NCBI GenBank assembly: GCA_037367355.1
Contig: CM074706.1
Coordinates: 1,612,001-1,676,000 of the forward strand
Direction: 5' to 3'
Origin: Neoscytalidium dimidiatum
Lineage: Eukaryota; Ascomycota; Dothideomycetes; Botryosphaeriales; Botryosphaeriaceae
DNA length: 64,000 nucleotides
Shown here: piece after piece, positions 35,452 through 45,871 of the stretch
How the letters are laid out: each line of letters starts with the position of its first letter
Position numbering within the stretch: position 1 is the first letter of the stretch
Notes under the pieces: model-generated
Database searches by the model: none
Seen by the model: only the letters and a program-made list of their open reading frames with translations
Told to the model about the DNA's origin: nothing
Program-made: the position numbers and the translations under genes

Positions 35452-36106
35452 CGATTTGAAGAGTCTGTGGACGTTTAGAGAGGTGAGAGTTAAAGGCACT
35501 ACGGCGCGCAGTACAACCTGGTTTCTCCGCGGGAACGTGCAGAGGCTGCAACATCTTCTTCAACCTAGCTACAGACAGTCCAAAGTCTTGTACTAGCGGC
35601 ATATGCCGGAAGAAGTCGCTCGTACCTGGGCGACCACTGCACTGTTTGCCTGGCTGCGTCCCCTGACGTGCTTAGCGGCAAGGATGTGACTTTGAGCTGC
35701 ATGTAGCTTGCCTGCTGACGTGCCACACGGTCTTCGTCGAGCCAATAGGAGGTTCAAAATCGGCGTGCAGCTGCTGGTTTGGCATGCAGGGTCCAGGCAC
35801 AGGGCATTGTGTGCAAGTGACGGCCAGCTGCCAGCCTTGGTGGTCCAAGCGTCCCACACAGTCATAAAACTGCGCTCTCCTCCGCTCCGAAGCTTTTCTT
35901 TTTTTCCTCCTCCAACACATACATCTACCTCTTACTTCACGAATTTGTGGAATTTATACTGTCGTCGTCGCATTTTACGACAGTATTATTATTTTACTGC
36001 CCCTGGGGCCTACACCTCGAGGTAACAGTGAGTTGCACCTCTTCTCTTCCTCAACTGCCCCGTTTAGCACCTCACTCAAGATCCTTGCAATTCGACGAGC
36101 CTCAAC
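35452..36106. other. Pyrimidine-rich upstream region
   Basis: This stretch contains CT-rich tracts near 35880-35940 and the short direct repeat ACTTACTCACTGACTTACTC near 36109-36130, at the start of the next coding segment. It probably served as the promoter of the decayed gene that follows. Confidence 0.4.
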
Positions 36107-37315
36107 ATGACTTACTCACTGACTTACTCACGCTTTAGCTTCGGCTCTGCAGGAGTGAGTCTGCTACATCTTTGCGACTGGAGATCTTCCATCATTCCCA
36201 TCCTCTTCGTCATCTAAGATCTTTCATCTGCCTAGCTACCGTGTCAAATCTTACGCTACATCTCACTGACTTATGCTGCGCTTTCTAGAGCTTTCAGTCC
36301 TGCACAAATGACTCCCATGAGCCGCCGTCGCCTGCGAGTCGGCGGTCGAGCCCGCCGCGGCGCATGATCTCCCGCATGGACAGTACCACCGATCTCAAAG
36401 ATCAGAAAGCCAGCCTTTTCGCTCAGCCTACACCATCGACCACTCCGTCTGCCGCCGCCTCTCCGTCTGCTGCTGCCCCCGTTGTCTGCCGCCGCCCGCC
36501 TCGAAGAGTTCTTCGCGCAACAGCCAAGCGTCCAGACTCACTTCCCTAAGCCGCCTGACTTAGAAAAGTCAGCGCGAGTGAGCGTTGCATCTCCTGACTC
36601 TAACGAGTCATGGGTTGTGTTCTCGTGTTGTCGAGAACGGTGAGATAACGGTGGGGACCCTCCCCAATGAGAAGAGTATCCCGGTGGACAAGAAGGGAGA
36701 GGCTGACCTTTCGGTCATCCAGCTTGAAGCTGGTGCCGGTGCCGGTGCCGCAGCGGTCCACCGGGTGCGGGGGAGGGTCCCTCGCCAATTAACACCGAGC
36801 TCTTCAAGGCACTTAGTGCCTTCGACACTTCTGATGCCGCCACTACCACCGTCAACGCCCTAGTCAGCGAGATGGTCTCGTTTAGCATGTCCAGGTTGTT
36901 GGTGAGGTCGCTGTCCTCGTCCTTCTCACCCATTAGGTCCTAAACCTCCATCATGATCGCCTTCATCTACAGCACTCAGGACACTACCAAGGCTATGATG
37001 GAGGTTCAAGACCTAATGGATGAGAAGGACGTCCAAGACAGCCACCTCACCCAGAACTTGGACATGCTGAACGAGATCATGACGGAGGTTGAGGATCTCA
37101 TGGATGAGAAGGACGCGGAGGACAGCGACCTAACCAACAACCTGAACATGCTGATCGAAGGTCCGGAAGACACGCTGAAGATGCACGATGGAGCTGCGAC
37201 CAACAAACTTGAGGAGCAACACTGGCACAAATGGACCTTGATGGCACTGAAGATTCTCTTGCTGGACAACAACATCAGTTTCAACGCCAAACTCTTTTTT
37301 TCCCTTCCATAGCCA
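36107..37315 (+). pseudogene. Decayed gene for a low-complexity, coiled-coil protein
   Basis: A first exon at 36107 starts MTYSLTYSRFSFGSAG. A 134-base intron (36155-36288) joins it in phase to a Pro/Ser/Arg-rich exon ending at 36549. That frame stops, but protein-like sequence continues in other frames. LEEFFAQQPSVQTHFPKPPD runs at 36511-36580. NEKSIPVDKKGEADLSVIQL runs near 36669-36726. INTELFKALSAFDTSDAATT runs near 36797-36856. Two copies of a roughly 28-residue repeat with DLMDEKD and LNML motifs lie at about 36995-37158. At least three frame changes and an inverted repeat copy interrupt it. The 102-residue spliced product alone could still be made. No family was recognised. Unrecognised splicing could explain some of the frame changes. 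Confidence 0.5.
36868..37158. repeat. Threefold repeat, one copy inverted
   Basis: The segment at about 36993-37078 (plus) encodes MEVQDLMDEKDVQDSHLTQN. A diverged direct copy follows at 37081-37158. A third copy lies inverted at about 36868-36957, and on the minus strand it encodes DLMGEKDEDSDLTNNLDMLN with one TAG stop. The inverted and direct copies are separated by about 35 bases and could form a long hairpin. Confidence 0.75.
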
Positions 37316-38641
37316 ATTGACGAAGTATTTAGTTTTTTTTTTTTTTTTGAACTGTGCCTCGCGTTGAACCACCGGACCTGTGGCGACACACCGTGGAAGG
37401 ACATATACATCAACCATTGCTACTTCGATCTCTATGCCAAACTCTGCAAGCACATTCCTTGACATTATACCGATGGGTGAAGAGATTCCTGGCGTACGCT
37501 GTCATTAAAGGTTTTGATAATGTGTGAAACTTGGGTTTAGTAAGGTCATCGAGAAGCTGATACTTGCCGCGTAGCCCTGCGTAGCGATTTTTGAGCTGTT
37601 AGATCATCCAACCAACCAAGGAGAAGGAATGCTGGCGTTCCATCGCGACACCTGCGTAAACACCTTCTACTGGCAATTAAAGGCAGGACAAGCGCTTTGG
37701 CGCAAGGCTGTCGAGAGGTTGGAGGAATAGGCTTAGCCTTGCTCTGGTGTCGTGGAAACGTTCGACCAGCTGGTTAGCAAAAATAGTCGTGGCTTAGCCT
37801 TCATTTCCTCGTCCGGCATCGATACCTCACTTCGCAAGGTTGGCACCGATAGGTACATTGCTCACAAACGTATCGGCGCCGCCAGCTCATTCGAGAGGCC
37901 CATCTTGAAGACCAATCCTACAGTACAATTCCTTGCCTGCAAGACCCATTTGTGTTGAGCCAACGAAGTTCGCTGCCGTTGAGCACAGCAGGAGCGGTGC
38001 CACCGTTGTTATGGGCCTCGGCATTCAAGACACGGGGATGAGAGATGTGCTCTGAATGCCAATCTTGGTTGCTGCTGAGCACTACTGCTCATATCCTGGA
38101 GCAGACGCTGCCATCGGTGGCCGAAGAATTTGCCATTGATGCTGACGTCGATGTTATTACTCCAAGTCTCACTCTGACTGGTGAGACTCAAGTTCCGGAA
38201 GGTGAAGCCAGACTTCTGGAGGGAAGAGTAACAGTCTTCCCGTAGCGCCGAGCGCTCTGACGCCGAATCAATTACAAACGGCGATTACACCGAAGATGAA
38301 GTGAAGTAGAACCCTCGAAGCGCTCACAGACTGTCAATCTCGTATGCTCTGCGCAATACTTCGGTGCAGGTACGCTTCGCGCGGCCGCACGCGTCCTACT
38401 TGGCTATCTGCGGGCTTCGACAGAACGTGGGCCACGACACAACACCCAAAACTCGAACATACATTTCATCTGTTTAGCTTCGGCGTCCTACGGGACTTGC
38501 CTCGAGATCTCATGTGGTGGTGGTGGTAAGGCCGGTGAGCGCGAACGCCCGTCTAGCTGGATGAGAGCCAACCCCATGCCAGCGGGTGGAATAGCACCCG
38601 GATTACTTTGCGCATGATGATCTCATGTACTTGGCGCATTT
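37316..38641. other. Gene-poor region, no gene recognised
   Basis: A homopolymer T run lies at about 37330-37348. Open frames are short, and none shows a recognisable family. Confidence 0.45.
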
Positions 38642-39280
38642 TCAAAACCTCACCAGCCTTCGCATCTCTTCTCGGGTTGACTTGCTCCGATTCGGCCCTC
38701 CAGAGCTTATGAGGAGATCTCTAACTAATGGAGACGGAGATTCCGCTCCGGCTACAATAATTACCCAGAGTGAGGTTTCTAGGATGAATTGTGTGGCTCG
38801 GTCGCATTCTGGTACCAACCCCATCTTTGCCAAGGTGCTGAAACGCGAGGCCAAGTTCAACACCAGGGACATCTGCGGTTTATCAAGAACATCAGAAGCA
38901 GCAGCCATAACGGCATAAGTTGTGCAAAGGAAATATTGGGCTAAGGTTTCAACATGAACTTCGAGAAGAATAGCGGGCTCGGGGGACACGATCGTTGTGT
39001 GGCCAATAGGGTAGTGAGGTGTAAGCTGTAAGCCACTGTGCTTGATATCGTCAGTACCGAAACCTTCGATGCCTAGAATTTGACAGGAATAGGCTGGCTG
39101 AGCTGGAAGTTTTGTAGTTAGTACTTACTCAGCGGGACTCTCGCTTCTCTTTTCATACAGACTCAGTCCAGCGTCAACATTCACGACGGTGACTTAGGTG
39201 TTTTTACTAACTATAAGTGTTTTGGAGGGTGTACTTTGGCAGAGACGTAAGAAGCTTTGAAATTACCGATTAATAATATC
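38642..39280 (-). pseudogene. Decayed coding frame interrupted by TAA codons
   Basis: One minus-strand frame reads for about 200 codons with protein-like content. It includes VVNVDAGLSLYEKRSESPAE, YSCQILGIEGFGTDDIKHSG, PHYPIGHTTIVSPEPAILLE and KPQMSLVLNLASRFSTLAKM. It is broken by TAA codons near 39110 and 39200 and one more further upstream. A CAA-to-TAA change is what repeat-induced point mutation produces, but I could not test the dinucleotide bias. A GTAAGT that overlaps one stop could also be a real donor. The frame ends at 38642. No family was recognised. Confidence 0.42.
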
Positions 39281-39742
39281 TATACAGTGTCGGGATGTAA
39301 TTAACTGAGCAACTTTCGAAATCGGCTTACATGCTACTAGACGCAATGGCTGATTCCACCTCGCTGTTACTAACGGTTTGCTTTATTTTCTATTCGGGCC
39401 ATTCGATCAAGCCAAACTGTGAAGCTGACAGAAAAGCGCACAGAACTGACTACTGGCCTGTTGCCCGCAATCCATTCAATCACGTAGATAATCCACATCG
39501 GACCAGTTAATTGATCAAAAGAGCTTTTAGATGTTCATTGTTCACATGCGCTTGCTATCAAACTGAAAAAAAGCATACAATTTTCCAAATATGAAATAGA
39601 AATATTGTAATTGTTATCAAAGTATAAGTACGTTCTCGCGCTGCGCAAATTTAGCTGTCGTTTAAATGACTCCGTTTGAGAAGGTATCTACAGCTCTCAA
39701 GCCTAACATGTTTCCTTCACCATCCGCGCGAGAGGTCACCAA
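39281..39742. other. AT-rich non-coding region
   Basis: No protein-like frame is seen. The interval lies 3' of the T5orf172 gene. Confidence 0.5.
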
Positions 39743-41290
39743 CTACTCAGACAGCTCAGAGATCCCTGTATCGTGTCTGTCCATCATGTTTTCCAACGTT
39801 TCTCTTCTTCCCTTGGGGCCTCCATGAAACTTGAACTCGTCCAATGCGGTTGCCCACCACTGCTTTGGATGGCCCAAATCCGTGTAATACCCATCAATCT
39901 GACTCCATATCCTGACCAAATCAACGGCTACATTCGTATCGCATCTGAAACATTCCTTATGCACCACCCCATTCTCCCAGTGACATTTGATACGGACATT
40001 ACACCCCCACGCCGTTAGAATTCTGTGCACAACATCTTCCACCAGCGAGGCCCGTTTAAGACAAATCATTTTTTCTGGAACAACCTCAATATGACAAAGT
40101 CTCTCGATAGCCTTACGTCGATCATATACATTGTCCGCAATGCCAACTTTCACGAGCCCTGGTAATTCAGCTGCAGTGAAGACGTAGATGTACCTTTGAG
40201 GCCTGAGTTTCTGACGGGAAGAGAGACGTTTGTCGATGAAGTCGGCTTCCAGCTCGCGGATGGCATCCCCGGTGAGATATTCATAACAGCCAGACTTCGA
40301 ACCCAGGAGATGGAAGCCAGCCGCGAGCACACGCGATGATGATTGCGAGGAATGCTGTCGGTCCCGACGGCGTCCCTGTTGCGAGTTGCTGATATCATCA
40401 GATGATTCGGGCTCACTAATATTGAGCCGCTCAAAGGAGCTTGCAAGGCTGGATGACACTTTTTTTCGCCGTGATGAACATGACCTTCTGAAGCGTGAAC
40501 CATATGATATCTTCCGAAGAGATCTGTGGGCCGCAGTGGATTGGCTAATCCTCTCCGGTTCGAGACAAAACGCGAAATCGATTGAAACATGTAGTCTCGG
40601 TTTGAGGTTTTGAGGAGCCACCTGGTCATCAGACGGAAACCGCGTTGGAACTTTTCGCTTTTGGACGTCAGGGCTACCACTCTTAGCGAAAGAAAACTCA
40701 ATCTCGAGGTCAGGCGGTGCAGAAACCGCTCTGTTGCGATCTGCCTGAGTGCAAGCCAGGTTTGTTTCTTCTTCGGATTCCGCCGTTTCGGATTCTGATT
40801 CTTCGGATACTGTTGCTTCTGATCCTGACGCTTCTGAATACGGTGCTTCTGAATCCGATGCTTCTGATTCTGGAGCTTCTGAGCCCGACGCTTCTAAGGC
40901 TGACGCTTCATCTCCGACTGATTCTTCAGCTGTTGACCGCTCATCTGAGTAAGACTCAGAAAAGTGTTCTGACAGACAATGTTCGGCCCATTCGTCCAGA
41001 TAAACATGTTCGAATTCTGAACGGTGATAAATACAGAGTAGCTTTCGAATAAAGCAGTGCATCACGTTTTCAGGCGGTATTTCACCGTTGTACTTTGCCA
41101 GGATACTCTGAGCGTCTCTTCTGGCGTCTCTGCCAATACTTTTGTTGCAGCGCAGAAATCGTGGTGTATGGCCGATGCATTTAAACGGGACAGAATGGAG
41201 TTGCGATTTCACGTCCGTGATATCCAATAACAAAGGCTGTTCAGCACTAATGCTGTGGTCGGCATCAGACGAATCATTGGACGACATCAT
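39743..41290 (-). CDS. T5orf172 (MUG113/DUF1766) domain protein, GIY-YIG-like
   Basis: The intronless frame encodes 515 residues. The C-terminal third is a T5orf172 domain, related to GIY-YIG nucleases. YIYVFTAAELPGLVKVGIAD carries the LVKVG core strand. YDRRKAIERL holds the conserved Arg, and SLVEDVVHRIL the conserved Glu/His helix. Next comes WENGVVHKECFRCD, then AVDLVRIW. The N-terminal region has a Cys-containing segment (FKCIGHTPRFLRCNKSIGRD) found in many fungal members. An acidic Ser/Glu/Ala repeat occupies about residues 120-180, and a basic Ser/Arg segment with SSRRKKVSSSLASSF follows. Fungal members are numerous and often strain-specific, and their substrate is unknown. It is the only intact gene in the 33-43.5 kb gene-poor stretch. 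Confidence 0.85.
   Translation of the reverse strand: MMSSNDSSDADHSISAEQPLLLDITDVKSQLHSVPFKCIGHTPRFLRCNKSIGRDARRDAQSILAKYNGEIPPENVMHCFIRKLLCIYHRSEFEHVYLDEWAEHCLSEHFSESYSDERSTAEESVGDEASALEASGSEAPESEASDSEAPYSEASGSEATVSEESESETAESEEETNLACTQADRNRAVSAPPDLEIEFSFAKSGSPDVQKRKVPTRFPSDDQVAPQNLKPRLHVSIDFAFCLEPERISQSTAAHRSLRKISYGSRFRRSCSSRRKKVSSSLASSFERLNISEPESSDDISNSQQGRRRDRQHSSQSSSRVLAAGFHLLGSKSGCYEYLTGDAIRELEADFIDKRLSSRQKLRPQRYIYVFTAAELPGLVKVGIADNVYDRRKAIERLCHIEVVPEKMICLKRASLVEDVVHRILTAWGCNVRIKCHWENGVVHKECFRCDTNVAVDLVRIWSQIDGYYTDLGHPKQWWATALDEFKFHGGPKGRRETLENMMDRHDTGISELSE
40750..40930 (-). repeat. Imperfect short tandem repeat encoding SEA(S/P) units
   Basis: On the minus strand, units of about 18 bases encode SEASGS-, SEAPES- and SEASDS-like hexapeptides within the T5orf172 gene. 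Unit boundaries are imperfect, but every unit keeps the frame, so copy number can change without breaking the protein. Confidence 0.75.
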
Positions 41291-42480
41291 ACCTTTTACG
41301 AATCAGCATTGAAGGTAGGACGATGAAATGAAAAGCTTGCCCATACTATGATTGATGAGTTTCACTGAGTGTGCACGGTCGCTGATTGGGAACTAGAAAG
41401 ACGAGAGGGCCAGTGCGATAAGCTGAATGCTGCAAAACCTGCGTTCATAACCGAAAGCAAACTATCTTGGAGCGCTAGCCCTGTCTGAAGGGGGTTTCGA
41501 AGGAATCTGAGACAATATGGCACAAATGTGAGAGCAGTGCGTCAGCGGTTTTTCTAGTGGTGGTAGCCTGGAAGGAATTTCACCTCGAGGGGAAAAATGG
41601 AATGAAAAATGCGTGAAGGATCTGGGTGCCGCCCAGGATTTAACCGGAACAATGAAAGGGGCGCAGCCTTGCGACCTGGTCCGAAGGATAGCGAAAGCCA
41701 TTATCTAGACATGGGTCTCTACAAGGGTGCATGACTGCGCCGCAATTGCGCATGTGAATGACTAGCAGCGCTAACTCAGACAGCCGTACGCGCGAATAGG
41801 GTTGACAATATGAAGGAGAACAATCCTAACCGACCAGTGTCGTCAAGATTTGTCTTCTCTTTTTTTTTTTCTGGAATCTAACTGGATTCCGGTTGGTGGT
41901 ATGCGAGACGTTCTTGGAGCTTGTTACTAATCTACATTGTACGTTTCGGCCATGTTTGCGGATAAGAAGCGGACAAACACACAAATGCACTTAGAGTCGG
42001 GAGAGAACTAGATAGTAGAAGAAGCTTAAGTTAGTGCTTATGCTTGTTGTCCACTGAGGGTAGCTTGGCAACGTCGCGCATCACAGTTGTTGGCCGAGTG
42101 TTGTCTGTCGCGCAAAAATCGGCAATGACTCGTCTTCTGTCACGGTGACATTCAAATAAGTACTTTACCCTTTCGTTCTAATTATAGTAGGGGAGCATCA
42201 TGGAAGATAAGCGTTGCAATACCACCGATGCCTTTCATTTTCGCCTCGAATGCCTGTTCATTTCGATTTCACAACTTCCCGGGCTTTCGGTTCTCAAAGC
42301 AACAACACAGTTTCATCTGCTACCCAGAGAGACGCGTGAAAACTTACTACTCGTTTAATATCTAAGTCAGTGGAATATTACATTTATGAGGGATGCTTAA
42401 CTTGACTCATCCCCATGCGCACCAAAAATAGTCCTACCCCGGCGCCATTGCTCTCTGCACACGATATTCTTTCCCGACGA
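41291..42480. other. Gene-poor region, no gene recognised
   Basis: The first few hundred bases are the promoter of the T5orf172 gene. The rest is AT-rich with no protein-like frame that I can support. Confidence 0.45.
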
Positions 42481-42975
42481 TTACTCGACCGTTTTTTGTA
42501 GTACGTCAACGTCGATTGCAAGCCGAGCGAGGCCGACAGGAGATGTTTCCACAATATTGGAACGGATCCCCGTCTCTTTCTTCTCGCTAGTAATACCTGC
42601 AAAAATCACCATCAATTCCCTTCCATCAACACTCCGTGTTATAACACTTTACTCTACTTTGCGGAAAGCTAGTGCGAGTTGAAGTAGGTAGGTTGTGTAG
42701 GCTATCCAAGATGTTTCCGCATCTAATGGAATTTTCTCTGCAGGATGCTTGCCCAGCCGATAATGCAGCCGTGTAAAAGGACTATTAGACCTCCTGGCGG
42801 TTTTATGGTAAAGGCCCTTCTTGCTTTGCGACAACTTTTCCATCCTGCAGGATTGCGGTTCCTGAGACACATTTTCTAACGCATCAGGGAAGAGTAATAA
42901 AGCGCTTGCCAAAGCCCTTTTAAAGCCTCTAGCTGAGACAACAGGAAGTATCACAGCGATATCTGAGCTATCCAC
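42481..42975 (-). pseudogene. Decayed coding frame, unidentified
   Basis: A single minus-strand frame reads VILPVVSARGFKRALASALL, then TRLHYRLGKHPAEKIPLDAE and SWIAYTTYLLQLALAFRKVE, to a TAA at 42649-42651. It then continues in the same frame as RELMVIFAGITSEKKETGIR and VGLARLAIDVDVLQKTVE to another TAA at 42481. No ATG begins it. Continuity across the stop in one frame suggests a remnant of a longer gene. The family was not recognised. Confidence 0.38.
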
Positions 42976-43591
42976 AATAGTTTGGATTCGATAAGGGCTG
43001 GACCAGTCACGAAATTACTTCGATTCATGGCGCCGACATGGATGCTCAACGTAAGTTACAGATCGACCTGTGTACCAGCCATGAATGCACAGCTTCGAAA
43101 TCTAAGACGACTGATCTAGTATACTCCCCCGGGATGACATGCTCCACACTTGAAGTCGTTACGAACATTCTCCTGAGGACCTAAGAGTCGGGAAAATCCT
43201 ACACGTTGGACAGAAAGCCGACTGCTCTCGAGCATGAAGGTGTTGCGATCTAGACCATTTCAGGAAGTATTGTGGACCTTCTTTGGTGATCTCAGGCCGA
43301 GACAAACCCCGTCATCTTCTCAACTTGTGCCCTTCAGGGCGTACGCATGCGTCGGGGATGGAGAGCGCCCGGTACCCGGGGCTGATAGAGAGGGCCGGGT
43401 ACTCTACCGGGCGGCACGCCTGGATTATTCCTGGCGTGCTAGTGCCACCGCTGAAAACTTGGATCCGGTCTCCGAGGAATGAAGAGATAGTATAAATACA
43501 GAGGAAGGAGGCAGCAAGGTGGCTATCAAAACAGCGGGAACCCGAGCCTGCAAACACTTTGAGTTTACAGAAAGAAAAATCTCTATTCATC
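42976..43591. other. Intergenic region upstream of the monooxygenase
   Basis: No gene is seen. The last 100 bases include TAGTATAAATACAG near 43487-43500, a probable TATA element about 100 bases before the monooxygenase start. Confidence 0.5.
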
Positions 43592-45089
43592 ATGACATTC
43601 AATTTCCCCCGTGCTCCTTCAACTGGCCTCTCTACCCTTGTCGTGGGCGGCGGTATTGCGGGCCTTTGCTTTGCTATTGAAGCATTCCGCAAAGGTCACG
43701 ATGTTCGGGTTATCGAGCGCCGCCCCAGCCTCGACCCGTACGGTGAGCAAGGCTGTCAGCTTATAATATGGAGAAGAAGACACTGACGCTCTCTGGTCTA
43801 GGCGATATCGTGGTTCTCCAAGTTTCTGCTCTCCACACACCAAAGAAGTGGCCCGGGTTCATGGAACGTGTCCGGTCCATTGCTTATACACCCATCAATT
43901 ATATGAAGAAATATGATGGTACCTTTGTTGGAGAGATGCCATTGGGTACGCAGGATGACGATGCTTTGCCTATCTCTCGCGCCACTTTCAACAAAGTTCT
44001 CTATGAGTACGCCACGCAACTAGGCATCACCATCGAGTTTGGTATGCGTGCGGTGGAGTACCTCGAGACAGGCCATTCAGGGACTGTGGTTCTTGCAGAC
44101 GGGCAGGCTATCGAGGCAGACCTTGTTGTGGCAGCAGACGGAGTGGGCTCCAAGGCCTGGAAGCTAGTAACGGGCCACAAAGATCAACCGATAGGGAGCG
44201 GATTCGCTCTCTTTCGGACCTCCTTCCCGGCTGATGCGGCGATGCAAAATCCCGTCATCGCCAAGGAATTTGAAGGGCACAGATCCTACCTTGGTCTCTA
44301 CTTCGGGCCAAATGTTCACTCGGTTTTTGGGAAACATGAAAATGAATTGTTCTGGACTTTGACCCACCGTGTGAGTGTTACTCTACCGAATACTTGGGTG
44401 AAACCAAAGCTGACGGGGATCAGGATGACGGGACTGCAGAGGAAGATTGGACCAAGCCAGCGAGTATCGAGAAAGCTCTAGCCCACGTCAAAGGCTGGGC
44501 CCCGTTCCTCTCGGAGCTGATAAAAGCTACGCCGAACGGCACCTGTACGGACTTCAAGTTGATGTGGCGTAACCCGCAACCTAAGATGGTTTCGCCTCAG
44601 GGTCACGTCGTCCAAATCGGTGACGCGGCCCATGCCTTCCTGCCCACCTCCGGTAGCGGCGCCACCATGGCTATGGAAGATAGCTATACCTTAGCGACTT
44701 GCCTGGCAATTGGGTGCGGGCAGGCTGGGGGGAAATCAAACGTGGCCCTCGCTCTGCGAGTTTTCAACCTAATCCGGTTCGAGCGTGTAGCCTGCGCTCA
44801 GAAGGTCGGCTTCCAGAATCGCGAGGCTCTGCACAAGACAGACTGGGACGAGCTGCAGAAGACACCCGGTAAGGGACCTAGCCCTCTACGGAACTGGATG
44901 CAGTTCCATGACCCCGAGGAGTACGCCATCAAAAATTATGATACTGCGGCGCGCCACCTCCTCGAGGATGCACCATTTACTAATACGAACGGCCCACCTG
45001 GCTATACATATAAGCCTTGGACCATTCAGGAGTTGCTGGATGCGTCGGATAGAGGCGAAAAGGTCGTAGAAGAAGGTGATTGGTCCTAA
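43592..45089 (+). CDS. FAD-dependent aromatic-type monooxygenase
   Basis: This is a single-component flavin hydroxylase of the UbiH/salicylate hydroxylase group. It uses NAD(P)H and oxygen to hydroxylate or epoxidise small molecules. Three exons (43592-43742, 43802-44370, 44424-45089) join to 461 residues. The N-terminal FAD-binding motif is LVVGGGIAGLCFAIEAFRKG, with the ERR end of the second strand. The DG motif is D163-G164 (LVVAADGVGSKAW). The GD motif is G306-D307 (HVVQIGDAAHAFLPTSGSGA). All three flavin motifs are intact. The start was chosen at the ATG after TTCATC. An in-frame ATG 11 codons upstream is possible. Relatives often act in secondary metabolism or aromatic degradation. No synthase gene lies in this window, so the substrate is unknown. 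Confidence 0.92.
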
Positions 45090-45404
45090 GCGTACAATTT
45101 CCTCTTCCCCATGGCATGCTTGGCTGCCAAAAGGTTACATGTACTTAGTCTGGCTGTAAGTTCAGCTGTGTATCAGCTGCACTGGAATGTAAAGAAGGCA
45201 ACTCTGGCAACCCTACAGTACGTCAAAACATCACTCACACTCTTGCACCATCATTGAACCCTAGCATTTGTCTTACGCAACAGGCGACGGCGAGAAGCAG
45301 TGATAATTCGAGTTGAAACATTGAATGCCTATGATTTTCGACTGCTCTAGAGCCTATACATGGGGTTTCCTTGAACATCTGAAAGCAGTGGTCATATACA
45401 CATT
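45090..45404. other. Convergent intergenic region
   Basis: This is 3' sequence shared between the monooxygenase and the small secreted protein gene on the other strand. No gene is seen. Confidence 0.5.
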
Positions 45405-45801
45405 TTAGCCATATGATACCCCGCTCAAGCCGGACACTGACTGCACATTAGCCAGTCATATGGACATGTATTAGGCTACTCACGCAGTAGGTCTGCAGTT
45501 CGAAACGTTAGCTTGTAGCTTTCTAATAATATATGTGGTAGGATACATACAGGAGCAAGGTAAATGCTTGCGCCGCCGTCATCGCACCCTTTCGCGGCAG
45601 CAGAATCTTCGTCGCAGTTCATGACCAGACCAGAAGTGCCCTTAAACAGTTAACCCAGTTATCAGTGACGTAAATATTTCGGATCCTCACATCAGCAGTG
45701 CTGCAAGACACCTCGATGCTTGAGTTGGGATAGTAATCGACAATGCATGCTGCTGAAGCAAGGCCAAGAAAGGCAAGGACAGGAAAAACGCTCAGCTTCA
45801 T
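45405..45801 (-). CDS. Small secreted cysteine-containing protein (effector-like)
   Basis: The first exon (45801-45691) encodes a clear signal peptide, MKLSVFPVLAFLGLASAA. A 50-base intron (45690-45641) joins exon 2 (45640-45551), which encodes the region around VMNCDEDSAAAKGCDDGG. A 58-base intron with a GCTAACG branch site (45550-45493) leads to ACC TAC TGC. From there, either a 43-base intron (45483-45441, CTAAT branch) leads to a last exon ending at 45405, giving 81 residues, or the frame runs on to a stop about 11 codons later. The mature protein has about five Cys. Size, secretion and Cys content fit fungal effector-like or antimicrobial secreted proteins, but no family was recognised. 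The last two exons are the uncertain part. Confidence 0.6.
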
Positions 45802-45863
45802 GATTACTCTCGTTCAATAGAAATATTATGTTGAATAAGTTGCAAGCAGATTTTTCGTCGGAA

Positions 45864-45871
45864 TTTATATA
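45864..45871 (-). promoter_or_regulatory. TATA box of the small secreted protein gene
   Basis: On the minus strand TATATAAA lies about 63 bases before the start codon, a good spacing for a short-leader, inducible gene. Confidence 0.6.
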
